Shown: positions 1 through 6,924, counted from the stretch's first letter. The stretch is 14,486 nt of DNA from an uncultured bacterium (GCA_900556295.1 USOK01000011.1:1-14486), one strand, 5' to 3'. Translations and numbers: made by a program. The notes: generated from the sequence alone by a model not told the origin.

Positions 1-54
1 CAAAATGTGTATTTCTATTAAGTTTTAATTGTATTTTTTTACCAAATTTTTTAA

Positions 55-63
55 TGTTAAAAT
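55..63 (+). promoter_or_regulatory. Extended -10 promoter, leaderless, for the glycosylase
   Basis: TG at 55-56 followed by TAAAAT at 58-63 forms an extended -10 box. Only 6 nt separate it from the ATG at 70, so transcription should start at or next to the start codon. There is no Shine-Dalgarno and no clear -35. Confidence 0.5.
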
Positions 64-69
64 CTAGCC

Positions 70-557
70 ATGAGTAATTGCAAAAGTTTTAAGCCTTCTA
101 TAGATAATAATTCTGAAATTTTGATTTTGGGATCAATGCCTGGGGTTAAGTCGTTAGAAGAACAACAGTATTATGCGCATCCGCAAAACCATTTTTGGAA
201 AGTTATGGCGCATATTTGCAATGTGCCAAACCTTGCCGATTGTGGTTATCAAACAAAACTACGAATTCTTTTGCAAAAGAAAATTGCACTCTGGGATACA
301 ATTAAATCTTGCAAACGTGATGGAAGTCTTGATTCTGATATTCAAAATGAAACCCCAAATGATATAAGAAAACTATTGAAAAATACCCAAATATTCAAAA
401 AATCTGCCTAAATGGCAATAAATCATATTCGGCGTTCAAAAAATATTTTCCGGATTTGTTAGAAACGTATTCTTACTATAAAAAACCATCAATCAACCCC
501 GCAAATGCAAGATTTTTATTTGAAAAATTATTCCAAGAACGGCAGAAAGAATTTTAA
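70..557 (+). pseudogene. DNA-deoxyinosine (hypoxanthine) glycosylase, frameshifted
   Basis: Uracil-DNA-glycosylase-superfamily repair enzyme of the deoxyinosine glycosylase type, which excises hypoxanthine from DNA. The first frame (70-411) carries the superfamily motif GSMPG at residues 21-25, then VKSLEEQQYYAHPQN-FW, ALWD at 73-76 and SCKRDGSLDS at 80-89, all typical of the family. At residue ~104 the family sequence stops and continues in the -1 frame from about 381 to a TAA at 555-557, reading KYPNIQKICLNGNKSYSAF and ending with a PSINPANARF segment. Restoring one A in the A-run at 379-383 gives a single 162-aa protein, the usual family length. The 113-aa product encoded as written would lack the C-terminal third. 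A real mutation and a homopolymer sequencing error cannot be told apart here. The start at 70 fits the leaderless promoter. Confidence 0.8.
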
Positions 558-565
558 ATTTGATA

Positions 566-588
566 TTGTCAGACACAGTCTGACCTAC
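566..588 (-). repeat. REP-like GTAG hairpin, copy 1
   Basis: Read on the minus strand: GTAG, a perfect 7-bp stem GTCAGAC/GTCTGAC with loop TGT, then AA. It lies 8 nt past the glycosylase stop. Read on the plus strand it ends in CTAC plus a T-run, so it could also act as a weak terminator between the convergent glycosylase and RHH genes. It shares its head, tail and stem layout with the copies at 9375-9402 and 13622-13649. Confidence 0.7.
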
Positions 589-614
589 TTTTTCAAATTT
601 TGCCAACAATTAAT

Positions 615-803
615 TTATCCAAGTAGATTTTCGAGTTTTTTGGCATCTTCTTCAGCTTTTTGAGGATTTTTTATTGACATGCGTTTCATATAAGAGCGAA
701 GAGCTTCTCTTATAAGTTCGCTTCTACTTCTCTGTTCGTCATTTGCGATCCCATCTACTCTATGCAAAAAATCATCAGGCATTGTTACCAATATTTTAGC
801 CAT
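615..803 (-). CDS. Ribbon-helix-helix (CopG/MetJ-type) DNA-binding protein
   Basis: A 62-aa protein. MAKILVTMPDDFLHRVDGIA gives the N-terminal beta-strand and first helix, and RSRSELIREALRSYMKR is the classic second-helix signature of CopG-like ribbon-helix-helix repressors and antitoxins. These bind DNA as dimers through the paired strands. The start was set at 803 because GGAG lies 7 nt upstream; longer starts put nonconserved residues (MLSCWYKCVSKW) in front and have no spaced ribosome site. No toxin-sized gene follows on the same strand: the next 57 bp hold only a hairpin repeat and the convergent glycosylase. It is therefore an orphan regulator or antitoxin-like protein. Its target is unknown and may be its own promoter. 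Confidence 0.85.
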   Translation of the reverse strand: MAKILVTMPDDFLHRVDGIANDEQRSRSELIREALRSYMKRMSIKNPQKAEEDAKKLENLLG

Positions 804-838
804 AATCATACTCCACTTACTTACACATTTGTACCAGC

Positions 839-867
839 ATGATAACATATCGTTTGCGTTTTTTCAA
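839..867 (-). promoter_or_regulatory. Promoter of the RHH gene
   Basis: On the minus strand: TTGAAA (867-862), 17-nt spacer, extended -10 TGT-TATCAT (-10 at 844-839). The predicted leader is ~28 nt and contains the GGAG site. This is a good vegetative-type promoter. Confidence 0.65.
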
Positions 868-911
868 TAGCATTAACCGAGTTGAGTAATGTACTTTTAC
901 AAAAAAATTTT

Positions 912-936
912 TATACTAGAATGAAATCGAAAGGAG
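912..936 (+). promoter_or_regulatory. -10 box and ribosome binding site of the Hsp20-like gene
   Basis: TATACT at 912-917 is a plausible -10 box with no convincing -35 at the right spacing. AAAGGAG at 930-936, 7 nt before the ATG at 944, is a strong Shine-Dalgarno. No CIRCE-type inverted repeat was seen. Confidence 0.45.
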
Positions 937-943
937 AATTATT

Positions 944-1474
944 ATGGAAGAAAATTTTAACCACGAAGAAATTAAACATTGTTTTTTATGTAAGCATCCG
1001 GCTGTAAAATTTGTTTTAATCGGGTTATTAGTATTTTTGGGAGCATTTTTAGCGTTTTATGTTGTTGCAGATTGGCATTTCAAGAGAATGCTTGACCCAA
1101 TGATTCAAATGCAAAATATGAATAGGGCAATGATGCGCCAAGAACGACAGATGGATAAGTTTGTTCAAAAAGAATTCCAAAAAGGTCAAAGAATGGTGCA
1201 AAATACAGCTCCTTTTATTCATGTTGATAGAGCTGACGATAATTACAAAATAATTATCGATTTAAAACCATTTGATAACGACGAAAAAAATATTGAAGTT
1301 AAAGCTAATGGAAATACAATTACTATAAACGGTGCCGGAGAAAAAAACTCGCACCATGGTCAAGAAATTACGCACTACAGCCAAACATTTGCATTTGGGG
1401 AGCGTATAAATGCTCAAGATATCACAAAAGTTCGTCAAGGGAATAATTATATAATTACTATTCCGTTTGAATAA
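944..1474 (+). CDS. Membrane-anchored Hsp20/alpha-crystallin domain protein
   Basis: A 176-aa protein with three parts. Residues 1-20 hold a short Cys/His cluster (H12-C13-x2-C16-x-H18). Residues ~22-43 form one strongly hydrophobic transmembrane helix. A Met/Gln/Lys-rich helical linker (~46-86) leads to an alpha-crystallin-like beta domain (~92-176), with strand pattern YKIIIDLKPF, IEVKANGNTITING, HYSQTFAFGERI and a final NNYIITIPFE in place of the usual GVL-ITIP. The C-terminal I-x-I tail used by soluble small heat-shock proteins for oligomer assembly is absent. This suggests an ATP-independent holdase-type domain tethered to the membrane rather than a free 24-mer chaperone. The domain call rests on pattern recognition; side of the membrane and clients are unknown. 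Confidence 0.7.
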   Translation: MEENFNHEEIKHCFLCKHPAVKFVLIGLLVFLGAFLAFYVVADWHFKRMLDPMIQMQNMNRAMMRQERQMDKFVQKEFQKGQRMVQNTAPFIHVDRADDNYKIIIDLKPFDNDEKNIEVKANGNTITINGAGEKNSHHGQEITHYSQTFAFGERINAQDITKVRQGNNYIITIPFE

Positions 1475-1530
1475 TTTTGGATGCATATATTAAAAAGCAG
1501 CTAAGTGTGGGTTAGATGCTGGCATAAAGG

Positions 1531-1570
1531 TTACTAAGTTACTAGGACGCTAAGGCTCTAGGGCTTATAG
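1531..1570. repeat. Octamer tandem array, left arm
   Basis: CTA[A/G]G cores recur at 1534, 1542, 1550 and 1558, exactly 8 nt apart, with a degenerate TATAG unit at 1566. Its reverse complement matches the array at 1618-1655 (27 of the first 36 positions), so the two can fold back as a large stem-loop. Confidence 0.65.
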
Positions 1571-1617
1571 CTCGCTCCGCTCGAAAACATATTTTTATAT
1601 ATTGCAGTTGATACGAA

Positions 1618-1655
1618 CTTAGTGCCCTAGTGCCTTAGTAACATAGTAACTTAAC
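1618..1655. repeat. Octamer tandem array, right arm
   Basis: CTTAG-like cores at 1618, 1626, 1634, 1642 and 1650, exactly 8 nt apart. This is the inverted counterpart of the array at 1531-1570 and directly abuts the 80-bp repeat that begins at 1656. Confidence 0.65.
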
Positions 1656-1735
1656 TTAATAGACTCCGGATCGTAGTCCGGAGTGACAGTTTAGGTTTAG
1701 TTATTATCTTAAATAGCAACAATTCTCGTCATTCT
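1656..1735 (+). repeat. 80-bp interspersed repeat, copy 1
   Basis: The first 47 nt are identical to the reverse complement of 13533-13579. The next 33 nt match 26 of 33, giving 73/80 overall without gaps. It contains the hairpin ACTCCGGA-(6 nt)-TCCGGAGT and ends in TTCTCGTCATTCT. Confidence 0.85.
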
Positions 1736-1739
1736 GAAA

Positions 1740-1758
1740 GCAGAGGGCTACGTGCGTA
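1740..1758. repeat. 19-bp direct repeat, copy 1
   Basis: GCAGAGGGCTACGTGCGTA, identical to 1798-1816 and 58 bp from it (start to start). It begins 4 nt after the 80-bp repeat. Confidence 0.75.
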
Positions 1759-1797
1759 AACTATACACCAGTGTTTGAAGTATGAACGAATATTTGC

Positions 1798-1816
1798 GCA
1801 GAGGGCTACGTGCGTA
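1798..1816. repeat. 19-bp direct repeat, copy 2, inside the aroB 3' end
   Basis: Identical to 1740-1758. On the minus strand it encodes the final Arg-Thr and the TAG stop of aroB. Here it extends into the near-palindrome GCTACGTGCGTAGC (1805-1818), which copy 1 lacks. Confidence 0.75.
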
Positions 1817-2873
1817 GCACCTCAGGTAGAATTTCAAATGCATCTACTGTTGAATAATCTGTCGGCAGAATAAAAACAATTGAATTTGTTGTAGCTTTTT
1901 TATCTAACTGCATTAACTCAATCATTTTGTTCACATTAAATTTTGGAATTTCTCGGAAATTATATTTTTTTATAATGTCTTCTGCTAAAAATTTGTAGTT
2001 TTTATCAATCAAATTTTTCTTTAATGCCAAATTGAACGCAAATTTCATACCTTCAACAACTGCTTCGCCGTGAGTGTATTTTTTATATTTTGTAATTCTT
2101 TCGATAGCGTGACCGTATGTGTGTCCAAAATTTAAAATACGTCTCAAATTACTTTCTTTTTCGTCTTTTTCGACTACTGAAATTTTCAATTTTACACAAA
2201 TTTCTATCAATTGAGCAAGCGTTTTTTCTTTTCGTTCAAGAATTTGCTCTACTTTTTCAGTCAAAAAGTTTGTTAAATTCAAATCCTCATCACATTTACA
2301 ACTTTTTTCTATAAAAGAATATTTTACAACTTCACCCATACCAGTTTTAAACTGTCTGTCATCAAGAGTTTTCAGAAATTTTGGATTAATAAAAACAGCT
2401 TTTGGCTGATAAAAAGCGCCGACCAAATTTTTACCAAACTTAGTATCTATTGCAGTTTTTCCACCAACTGAACTATCAACACAGGCTAATAATGTTGTCG
2501 GGACTTGAATAAAATCAATTCCACGCATATATGTTGCTGATGCAAATCCTGTTATATCACCTACTACGCCCCCACCGATTGCGATAAACACATCCTTACG
2601 AGTCAATTTCATTTTTAGTGCATGGTTTAAAATCTTCTCTAGGTTTTTAAAATTTTTCTCTTTTTCGCCATCTTTTAGTATAAACTTGTTTTCTTGCGGG
2701 ATACCAAGGGCTTTGCCATATAACTTGTCTACTTTTTCTGAAATCACGGCAAGATATTTTCTGTTTTTGACCAATGCAAAAAGTTTTTCTGATAGAACAG
2801 AAATTTCTTCATTTTCAATAAAAATCGGATAACTTTTTTCTTCAGATTTGATATTTACAGAAAGATTAACCAT
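1806..2873 (-). CDS. aroB: 3-dehydroquinate synthase
   Basis: A 355-aa cytoplasmic enzyme of normal length. It converts DAHP to 3-dehydroquinate, the second step of the shikimate pathway, using NAD and a divalent metal. Visible family motifs are the NAD-binding GGGVVGDITGF (100-110), QVPTTLLACVDSSVGGKT (123-140), MGEVVKY with metal ligand E181, GHTYGH with H251, and HGEAV with H268. The start is the ATG at 2873, which overlaps the aroK stop by 8 nt (ATGGTTAA), so translation is probably coupled to aroK; no separate promoter or ribosome site is seen. The last residues (LRT) and the stop codon lie in a 19-bp repeat that recurs 58 bp downstream, so the natural C-terminus may have been replaced. 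Confidence 0.96.
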   Translation of the reverse strand: MVNLSVNIKSEEKSYPIFIENEEISVLSEKLFALVKNRKYLAVISEKVDKLYGKALGIPQENKFILKDGEKEKNFKNLEKILNHALKMKLTRKDVFIAIGGGVVGDITGFASATYMRGIDFIQVPTTLLACVDSSVGGKTAIDTKFGKNLVGAFYQPKAVFINPKFLKTLDDRQFKTGMGEVVKYSFIEKSCKCDEDLNLTNFLTEKVEQILERKEKTLAQLIEICVKLKISVVEKDEKESNLRRILNFGHTYGHAIERITKYKKYTHGEAVVEGMKFAFNLALKKNLIDKNYKFLAEDIIKKYNFREIPKFNVNKMIELMQLDKKATTNSIVFILPTDYSTVDAFEILPEVLRT

Positions 2874-3414
2874 TCAGAGCTCCAAGAATTTCACGAACAA
2901 CATCATAAGGATTTTTGCCGGTAGTATCAATTGTTATGTCAGCTTTTTCGTAGTTTTTAGAACGTAGTTGCATAAGGTTCGAGATTTTTTCGATAGAAAA
3001 ATTTTTTTTCAAAAGCGGACGTTTTCTACCAATTGCTGTCGCATGATTTGTTTCTGTTTCCAATACTTCTGCTTTAATACGATTATAAATCTCTTTTGGA
3101 GTTGCTTTTAGGTATATCACGTGCGAAGTTTCGAGCATAATTTTTCTATTTTCATCGTTTTCAAAAGCGCCACCACCTACAGAAATAATTGCTTTTTCAC
3201 CGTTACAAAAATGCTTTACTTTTTCATTTTCAAGCATTCTAAAAAACTGTTCACCGTGTTTTAGAAAGATTTCGGAAATTTTTTTTTGGGTGCTTTTTTC
3301 GATTTCTGCATCAATATCGATATATTTGAAATCAGGAAGTTCACGGCTCAACTCGTCACCGGTAGTTGTTTTCCCGCATCCCATCATGCCAATTAATACG
3401 ATGTTCCTTTTCAT
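2866..3414 (-). CDS. aroK: Shikimate kinase
   Basis: A 182-aa P-loop kinase that phosphorylates shikimate at the 3-hydroxyl with ATP, step five of the shikimate pathway. The Walker A motif is GMMGCGKT at 9-16, the shikimate-binding D35 sits in YIDID, R59 in GEQFFR, GGG at 80-82, the lid Arg in GRKRPLL (R132), and LRSKNYEKAD supplies R151. The start at 3414 is chosen because MKRNIVLIG is the normal N-terminus and a TAAAAT box ends 7 nt upstream. A start at 3513 would add 33 unrelated residues and reach into the divergent aldolase gene. It is first in a two-gene operon with aroB (8-nt overlap). Confidence 0.95.
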   Translation of the reverse strand: MKRNIVLIGMMGCGKTTTGDELSRELPDFKYIDIDAEIEKSTQKKISEIFLKHGEQFFRMLENEKVKHFCNGEKAIISVGGGAFENDENRKIMLETSHVIYLKATPKEIYNRIKAEVLETETNHATAIGRKRPLLKKNFSIEKISNLMQLRSKNYEKADITIDTTGKNPYDVVREILGALNG

Positions 3415-3421
3415 GGTTATT

Positions 3422-3449
3422 ATTTTACTATAAACTTTCCATATCACAA
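3422..3449 (-). promoter_or_regulatory. aroK-aroB promoter, leaderless
   Basis: On the minus strand: TTGTGA (3449-3444), 16-nt spacer, TAAAAT (3427-3422). The -10 ends 7 nt before the aroK ATG and no Shine-Dalgarno exists, which implies a leaderless mRNA. It overlaps the divergent aldolase promoter within a 57-bp intergenic region. Confidence 0.6.
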
Positions 3450-3465
3450 ACTTTTGTGCTAAAAT
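3436..3465 (+). promoter_or_regulatory. Aldolase gene promoter, leaderless
   Basis: TTTCCA (3436-3441), 18-nt spacer, extended -10 TGC-TAAAAT (-10 at 3460-3465). Six nt separate it from the ATG at 3472 and there is no Shine-Dalgarno. The layout is almost the same as at position 55-63. Confidence 0.6.
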
Positions 3466-3471
3466 CACGAT

Positions 3472-4248
3472 ATGGTAAAGATTTTTGACTGCACACTCCG
3501 TGATGGCGGGCATATTAATAAATGGAATTTTTCTGACGAATGTATATTGTCAACTCTTAACACTGCCGAAAACTCCGGAATTGACTACTTTGAGGTTGGA
3601 TATGAAATGCCGGATTGTATTAATTCTGCAAAAATTAAAATTGGCATTATGCTTGATGCAAAAAATATTCATCCAATTTCTACAAAAGCTGATTTTGTCC
3701 GTATTGCTTGTTATCCGCATGAAATTAATACAGCAATTGAAGCGGTAGAAGATTTTGCCCAGCAAGGGTTTGAAGTGTTTCTTCACCTAATGACTGCTGA
3801 TAAATTTCAAGATTATGAACTTTTGAAAAATTGGAAAAACAAAGATTTTTTGACGTCAATTTATTTTGCAGACAGTTTTGGAGCTTTTATGCCGTCTGAT
3901 GTCGAAAATATTTACAAAAAACTTCAAGATTGCGGGTTTGAAAAAATAAGTTTTCATGCTCATAATAATTTGCAACTTGCATTTACAAACACGATTAAAG
4001 CAATCGAACTTGGTGCATATAGCGTTGATGCAACAGCGTTTGGAATGGGTAGGGGCGGAGGAAATCTGCCAATAGAATTGCTTTTTAAATATTTGGGCAA
4101 AAATAATTTTGAATACTTAAAACTTATAAAAAAATATTACTTGGATTTGCAAAAACAAACTTTCTGGGGATACAGTTATAACGCCTTAATTGGCGGACTT
4201 AACAATATTCATCCGTCAAAGGTCAAACAATTGAATGATGCTTGTTAA
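3472..4248 (+). CDS. DRE-TIM metallolyase, 4-hydroxy-2-oxovalerate aldolase-like
   Basis: A 258-aa single-domain TIM barrel of the HMG-CoA lyase/homocitrate synthase superfamily. The signature DCTLRDGG (6-13) supplies the catalytic Arg10 and metal ligand Asp11. The metal-binding HxH is H162-A-H164 in SFHAHNNLQLA, with DSFGAF at 134-139 and GMGRGGGN at 191-198 closing the active site. The tail WGYSYNALIGGLNNIHPS resembles the HOA-like subgroup often found near polysaccharide or unassigned loci. It lacks the extra C-terminal domains of isopropylmalate or homocitrate synthase. A metal-dependent aldol cleavage or condensation on a 2-oxo acid is likely, but the substrate cannot be read from the sequence. 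It diverges from aroK and lies 41 bp upstream of clpB; neither neighbour names its pathway. Confidence 0.85.
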   Translation: MVKIFDCTLRDGGHINKWNFSDECILSTLNTAENSGIDYFEVGYEMPDCINSAKIKIGIMLDAKNIHPISTKADFVRIACYPHEINTAIEAVEDFAQQGFEVFLHLMTADKFQDYELLKNWKNKDFLTSIYFADSFGAFMPSDVENIYKKLQDCGFEKISFHAHNNLQLAFTNTIKAIELGAYSVDATAFGMGRGGGNLPIELLFKYLGKNNFEYLKLIKKYYLDLQKQTFWGYSYNALIGGLNNIHPSKVKQLNDAC

Positions 4249-4260
4249 GCGGTTTGCATT

Positions 4261-4281
4261 TATAATTTTTCCAAAGAGAGG
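4261..4281 (+). promoter_or_regulatory. -10 box and ribosome binding site of clpB
   Basis: TATAAT at 4261-4266 is a perfect -10 but has no good -35 at normal spacing. AGAGAGG at 4275-4281, 8 nt before the ATG at 4290, is the ribosome site. No CIRCE or other heat-shock operator was seen. Confidence 0.45.
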
Positions 4282-4289
4282 AATATTAT

Positions 4290-6905
4290 ATGCTTTTAAC
4301 TGATCACGTTCAAGCGATTATAAAATCGGCAAAATCTATTGTTGTAGCAAGGAATTATCCGGAATTAGCACCGGAACATTTAATGCTTGCGCTAATGCTT
4401 GATCAGAACGATTTGCCAAAGATTTTGTTTGAGCGTGTCGGGCTTGATAATCCTGAAATCACTGACAGATTGAACAATTACATCTCAAAACGTGCTTATT
4501 TTGCTCGTGGAAAATTCTCAGATGTTCGATTTTCAACCGAAACTCTTGTGCTGATGAAAGTTGCGCAAGAAGAAGCTGAAAAACACGGCGATGAGCAGGT
4601 TAGCATAGAACACTTGATGCTGGCACTTTTTAGGCTTGATAATAAAACACTTAATCATTTATGGGAACAAGCTGGAATAAACAGGCTTGAGCTGTATGAA
4701 AAAATGACAGAAGTTGCAAAAAGTATTGTTACTCAAGAAGAAACAATAACTTCTGACTCTAAAACTTCAACAGATAGCATTCCTGCTTCTGCAAACCAAG
4801 AAAAGAAAAACGAAGCACTAGAAAAATATACAACAGATTTAACAGAACTTGCCAGCAAAAACAAGTTAGATCCTGTGATTGGACGTGATGATGAAATAAG
4901 ACGCACAATCCAGATTTTAAACCGTCGTTCGAAAAATAATCCTGTAATTATAGGTGAACCTGGGGTTGGAAAAACAGCTATTATAGAAGGACTTGCGCAA
5001 AGAATTATTTCTGGAGATGTTCCGGAAAGTCTTAAAAATGACAAGATTTTGTCGCTCGATTTAGGTGCATTGCTTGCCGGAGCGTCATATAGAGGAGAAT
5101 TTGAAGAACGTTTGAAAGCTGTATTAAAAGCTATTGAAGAAAAAGCAGACGATTTAATGCTATTTATTGATGAAATTCATACAATTATGGGGGCAGGCTC
5201 ATCAGAAGGCTCCGCAGATGCCGGAAATTTGCTAAAACCAATGCTTGCTCGTGGAAATGTTAGAGTAATTGGTGCAACAACAACAGATGAATATCGCAAA
5301 TATATAGAAAAAGACAAAGCTTTAGAACGCCGTTTTCAGCCGGTTATAGCTGAAGAACCTTCCGTTGAAACAACAATAAGTATTTTAAGAGGGTTAAAAG
5401 ATAAATATGAAGGCTATCACAGTGTTAAAATTCTAGATAACGCAATTGTATCAGCCGTAAAACTTTCTCACAGATATATTTCTGACAGATGTTTGCCGGA
5501 TAAAGCAATTGATTTGCTGGACGAAGCCGCATCTGCTTTAAGAATTGAAATTGATACAATGCCTGAGGAAATCGATACCTTTATTCGTCAAAAAATTCAG
5601 CTTGAAATGAACAAAAAAGCACTTGAAAAAGATGAAACTCCTGAATCTGCTAAGAAATTAGAAAAGATTGTCAAAAAAATAGCTGAAATTGAAATAAAAA
5701 TAGAAAAACTTAAAGAACAATGGTTAAAGGAGAAAAAAGTTATTGATTCAGCGGGGGCTGTAAAACGTAATATTGAAAAATTAAAAGCACAGATTGAAAT
5801 AAATAAGAAAAATCCTCAAATGTCAATCTCTTTAGAAGCAAAATACAGTCAAATGCTTGATATGGAACAAAAATTGCAAGCAATCCAGCAACAATCAAAC
5901 AAAAAACGACTTTTGAAAGAAGAAGTTGATGAAGATGACATAGCAAACATTGTTGCGAAATGGACAGGAATTCCTGTAAATCGCCTGATGGAAGATGAAT
6001 CTAAAAAGCTTATAGGAATGGAAACAGTTATGCATGAACGTGTTGTCGGACAAGATGAAGCTGTTACTAAAATTGCAAACGCTATCCGCTTATCTCGTTC
6101 AGGGTTGCGTGACCCCAAACGCCCTATAGGGACTTTTTTGTTTCTTGGTCCTACCGGTGTTGGCAAAACCGAGTTAGGCAAGACTCTTGCGTATATTTTA
6201 TTTAATGATGAAGACGCACTTGTAAGAATTGATATGTCTGAATTTATGGAAAAAGCTTCAATTTCGAGACTAGTTGGCGCAACAGCCGGATATGTCGGCT
6301 ACGAAGAAGGTGGGCAATTGACTGAAGCGGTTAGACGTAAACCGTATTCTGTTGTACTTTTTGATGAAGTTGAAAAAGCTCATCCTGACGTCTTTAATTT
6401 AATGCTACAAATGTTTGATGATGGACGTTTGACAGACGGTCAAGGACATTTGATTGATTTTAAAAATACTGTAATAATTATGACGAGCAACCTCGGAAGC
6501 GATATTATTCTCGATAAAGCATTAAACGAACAGGATAAAAAAGAGGCATTAAACCATGCTCTTAGAGAAAAATTTAAGCCTGAATTTTTGAACAGAATTG
6601 ATGAAATAATAATGTTCAAAGCCTTGACGTTAGAAGAATTGACACATATTGTTGACATTCAGACAGGCTCGCTCAAAAAACGACTTGCAGAACAAGATAT
6701 TGAACTTATAATAACTGACAATGCAAAAAAACATCTTGCGGACGAAGGCTATGAGCCATTGTATGGTGCAAGACCGTTAAAACGTGTAATCCGTCAACTC
6801 ATAGAAATTCCGTTATCTATGAAAATTCTTGAAGGCAACTTCTCCAAAGGCGATAAAATTCTTGTCGATTTTGATGGAAAAGAATTGATGTTTAGTAAAA
6901 AGTGA
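4290..6905 (+). CDS. clpB: ATP-dependent disaggregase ClpB
   Basis: An 871-aa Hsp100/AAA+ protein, full length for ClpB. It extracts polypeptides from aggregates together with DnaK by threading them through a hexameric ring. The Clp_N repeats (~1-145) are followed by NBD1 with Walker A GEPGVGKT (222-229), pore loop SYRGEFE (~266-272), Walker B FIDE (292-295) and arginine finger RRF (347-349). A long coiled-coil M domain (~415-545) follows, then NBD2 with Walker A GPTGVGKT (620-627), pore loop GYVGYEEGG (667-675), Walker B LFDE (690-693) and GAR sensor 2 (826-828). The long M domain and the absence of an IGF/LGF ClpP-docking loop separate it from ClpC and ClpA. NBD1 pore loop has Ser in place of the Lys of the E. 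coli KYRG loop. It probably stands alone or follows the aldolase. Confidence 0.96.
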   Translation: MLLTDHVQAIIKSAKSIVVARNYPELAPEHLMLALMLDQNDLPKILFERVGLDNPEITDRLNNYISKRAYFARGKFSDVRFSTETLVLMKVAQEEAEKHGDEQVSIEHLMLALFRLDNKTLNHLWEQAGINRLELYEKMTEVAKSIVTQEETITSDSKTSTDSIPASANQEKKNEALEKYTTDLTELASKNKLDPVIGRDDEIRRTIQILNRRSKNNPVIIGEPGVGKTAIIEGLAQRIISGDVPESLKNDKILSLDLGALLAGASYRGEFEERLKAVLKAIEEKADDLMLFIDEIHTIMGAGSSEGSADAGNLLKPMLARGNVRVIGATTTDEYRKYIEKDKALERRFQPVIAEEPSVETTISILRGLKDKYEGYHSVKILDNAIVSAVKLSHRYISDRCLPDKAIDLLDEAASALRIEIDTMPEEIDTFIRQKIQLEMNKKALEKDETPESAKKLEKIVKKIAEIEIKIEKLKEQWLKEKKVIDSAGAVKRNIEKLKAQIEINKKNPQMSISLEAKYSQMLDMEQKLQAIQQQSNKKRLLKEEVDEDDIANIVAKWTGIPVNRLMEDESKKLIGMETVMHERVVGQDEAVTKIANAIRLSRSGLRDPKRPIGTFLFLGPTGVGKTELGKTLAYILFNDEDALVRIDMSEFMEKASISRLVGATAGYVGYEEGGQLTEAVRRKPYSVVLFDEVEKAHPDVFNLMLQMFDDGRLTDGQGHLIDFKNTVIIMTSNLGSDIILDKALNEQDKKEALNHALREKFKPEFLNRIDEIIMFKALTLEELTHIVDIQTGSLKKRLAEQDIELIITDNAKKHLADEGYEPLYGARPLKRVIRQLIEIPLSMKILEGNFSKGDKILVDFDGKELMFSKK

Positions 6906-6924
6906 AAAAACATATCTTTACGTC

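Larger units (their letters stand above)
1475..1805. other. Repeat island A, no gene seen
   Basis: A 331-bp gap without a convincing ORF. It holds a pair of inverted octamer arrays (1531-1570 and 1618-1655), one copy of an 80-bp interspersed repeat (1656-1735), and a 19-bp direct repeat (1740-1758, second copy running into aroB). The stretch CTCGCTCCGCTCG at 1571-1583 between the octamer arrays resembles common intergenic repeat debris. Confidence 0.7.

Noticed and set aside
376..390. Programmed -1 frameshift in the glycosylase
   Set aside because: The site G-AAA-AAT is not a standard slippery heptamer, no stimulatory structure is seen, and this family is not known to use frameshifting.
849..943. 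Heat-shock operator (CIRCE) in front of the Hsp20-like gene
   Set aside because: No 9-bp inverted repeat with a 9-nt spacer was found in this interval.
1571..1583. GC-rich CTCGCTCCGCTCG stretch as a regulatory site
   Set aside because: It lies between two repeat arrays with no gene nearby and looks like repeat debris.
1531..1655. CRISPR array
   Set aside because: The units are 8 nt with no spacers and are degenerate; no cas genes are present.
3415..3513. 33-residue N-terminal extension of aroK
   Set aside because: It would overlap the divergent aldolase gene and its promoter and has no ribosome site; the start at 3414 matches the family.
4290..6905. Reading the AAA+ protein as ClpC or ClpA
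   Set aside because: The long coiled-coil M domain and the lack of a ClpP-docking IGF/LGF loop favour ClpB.
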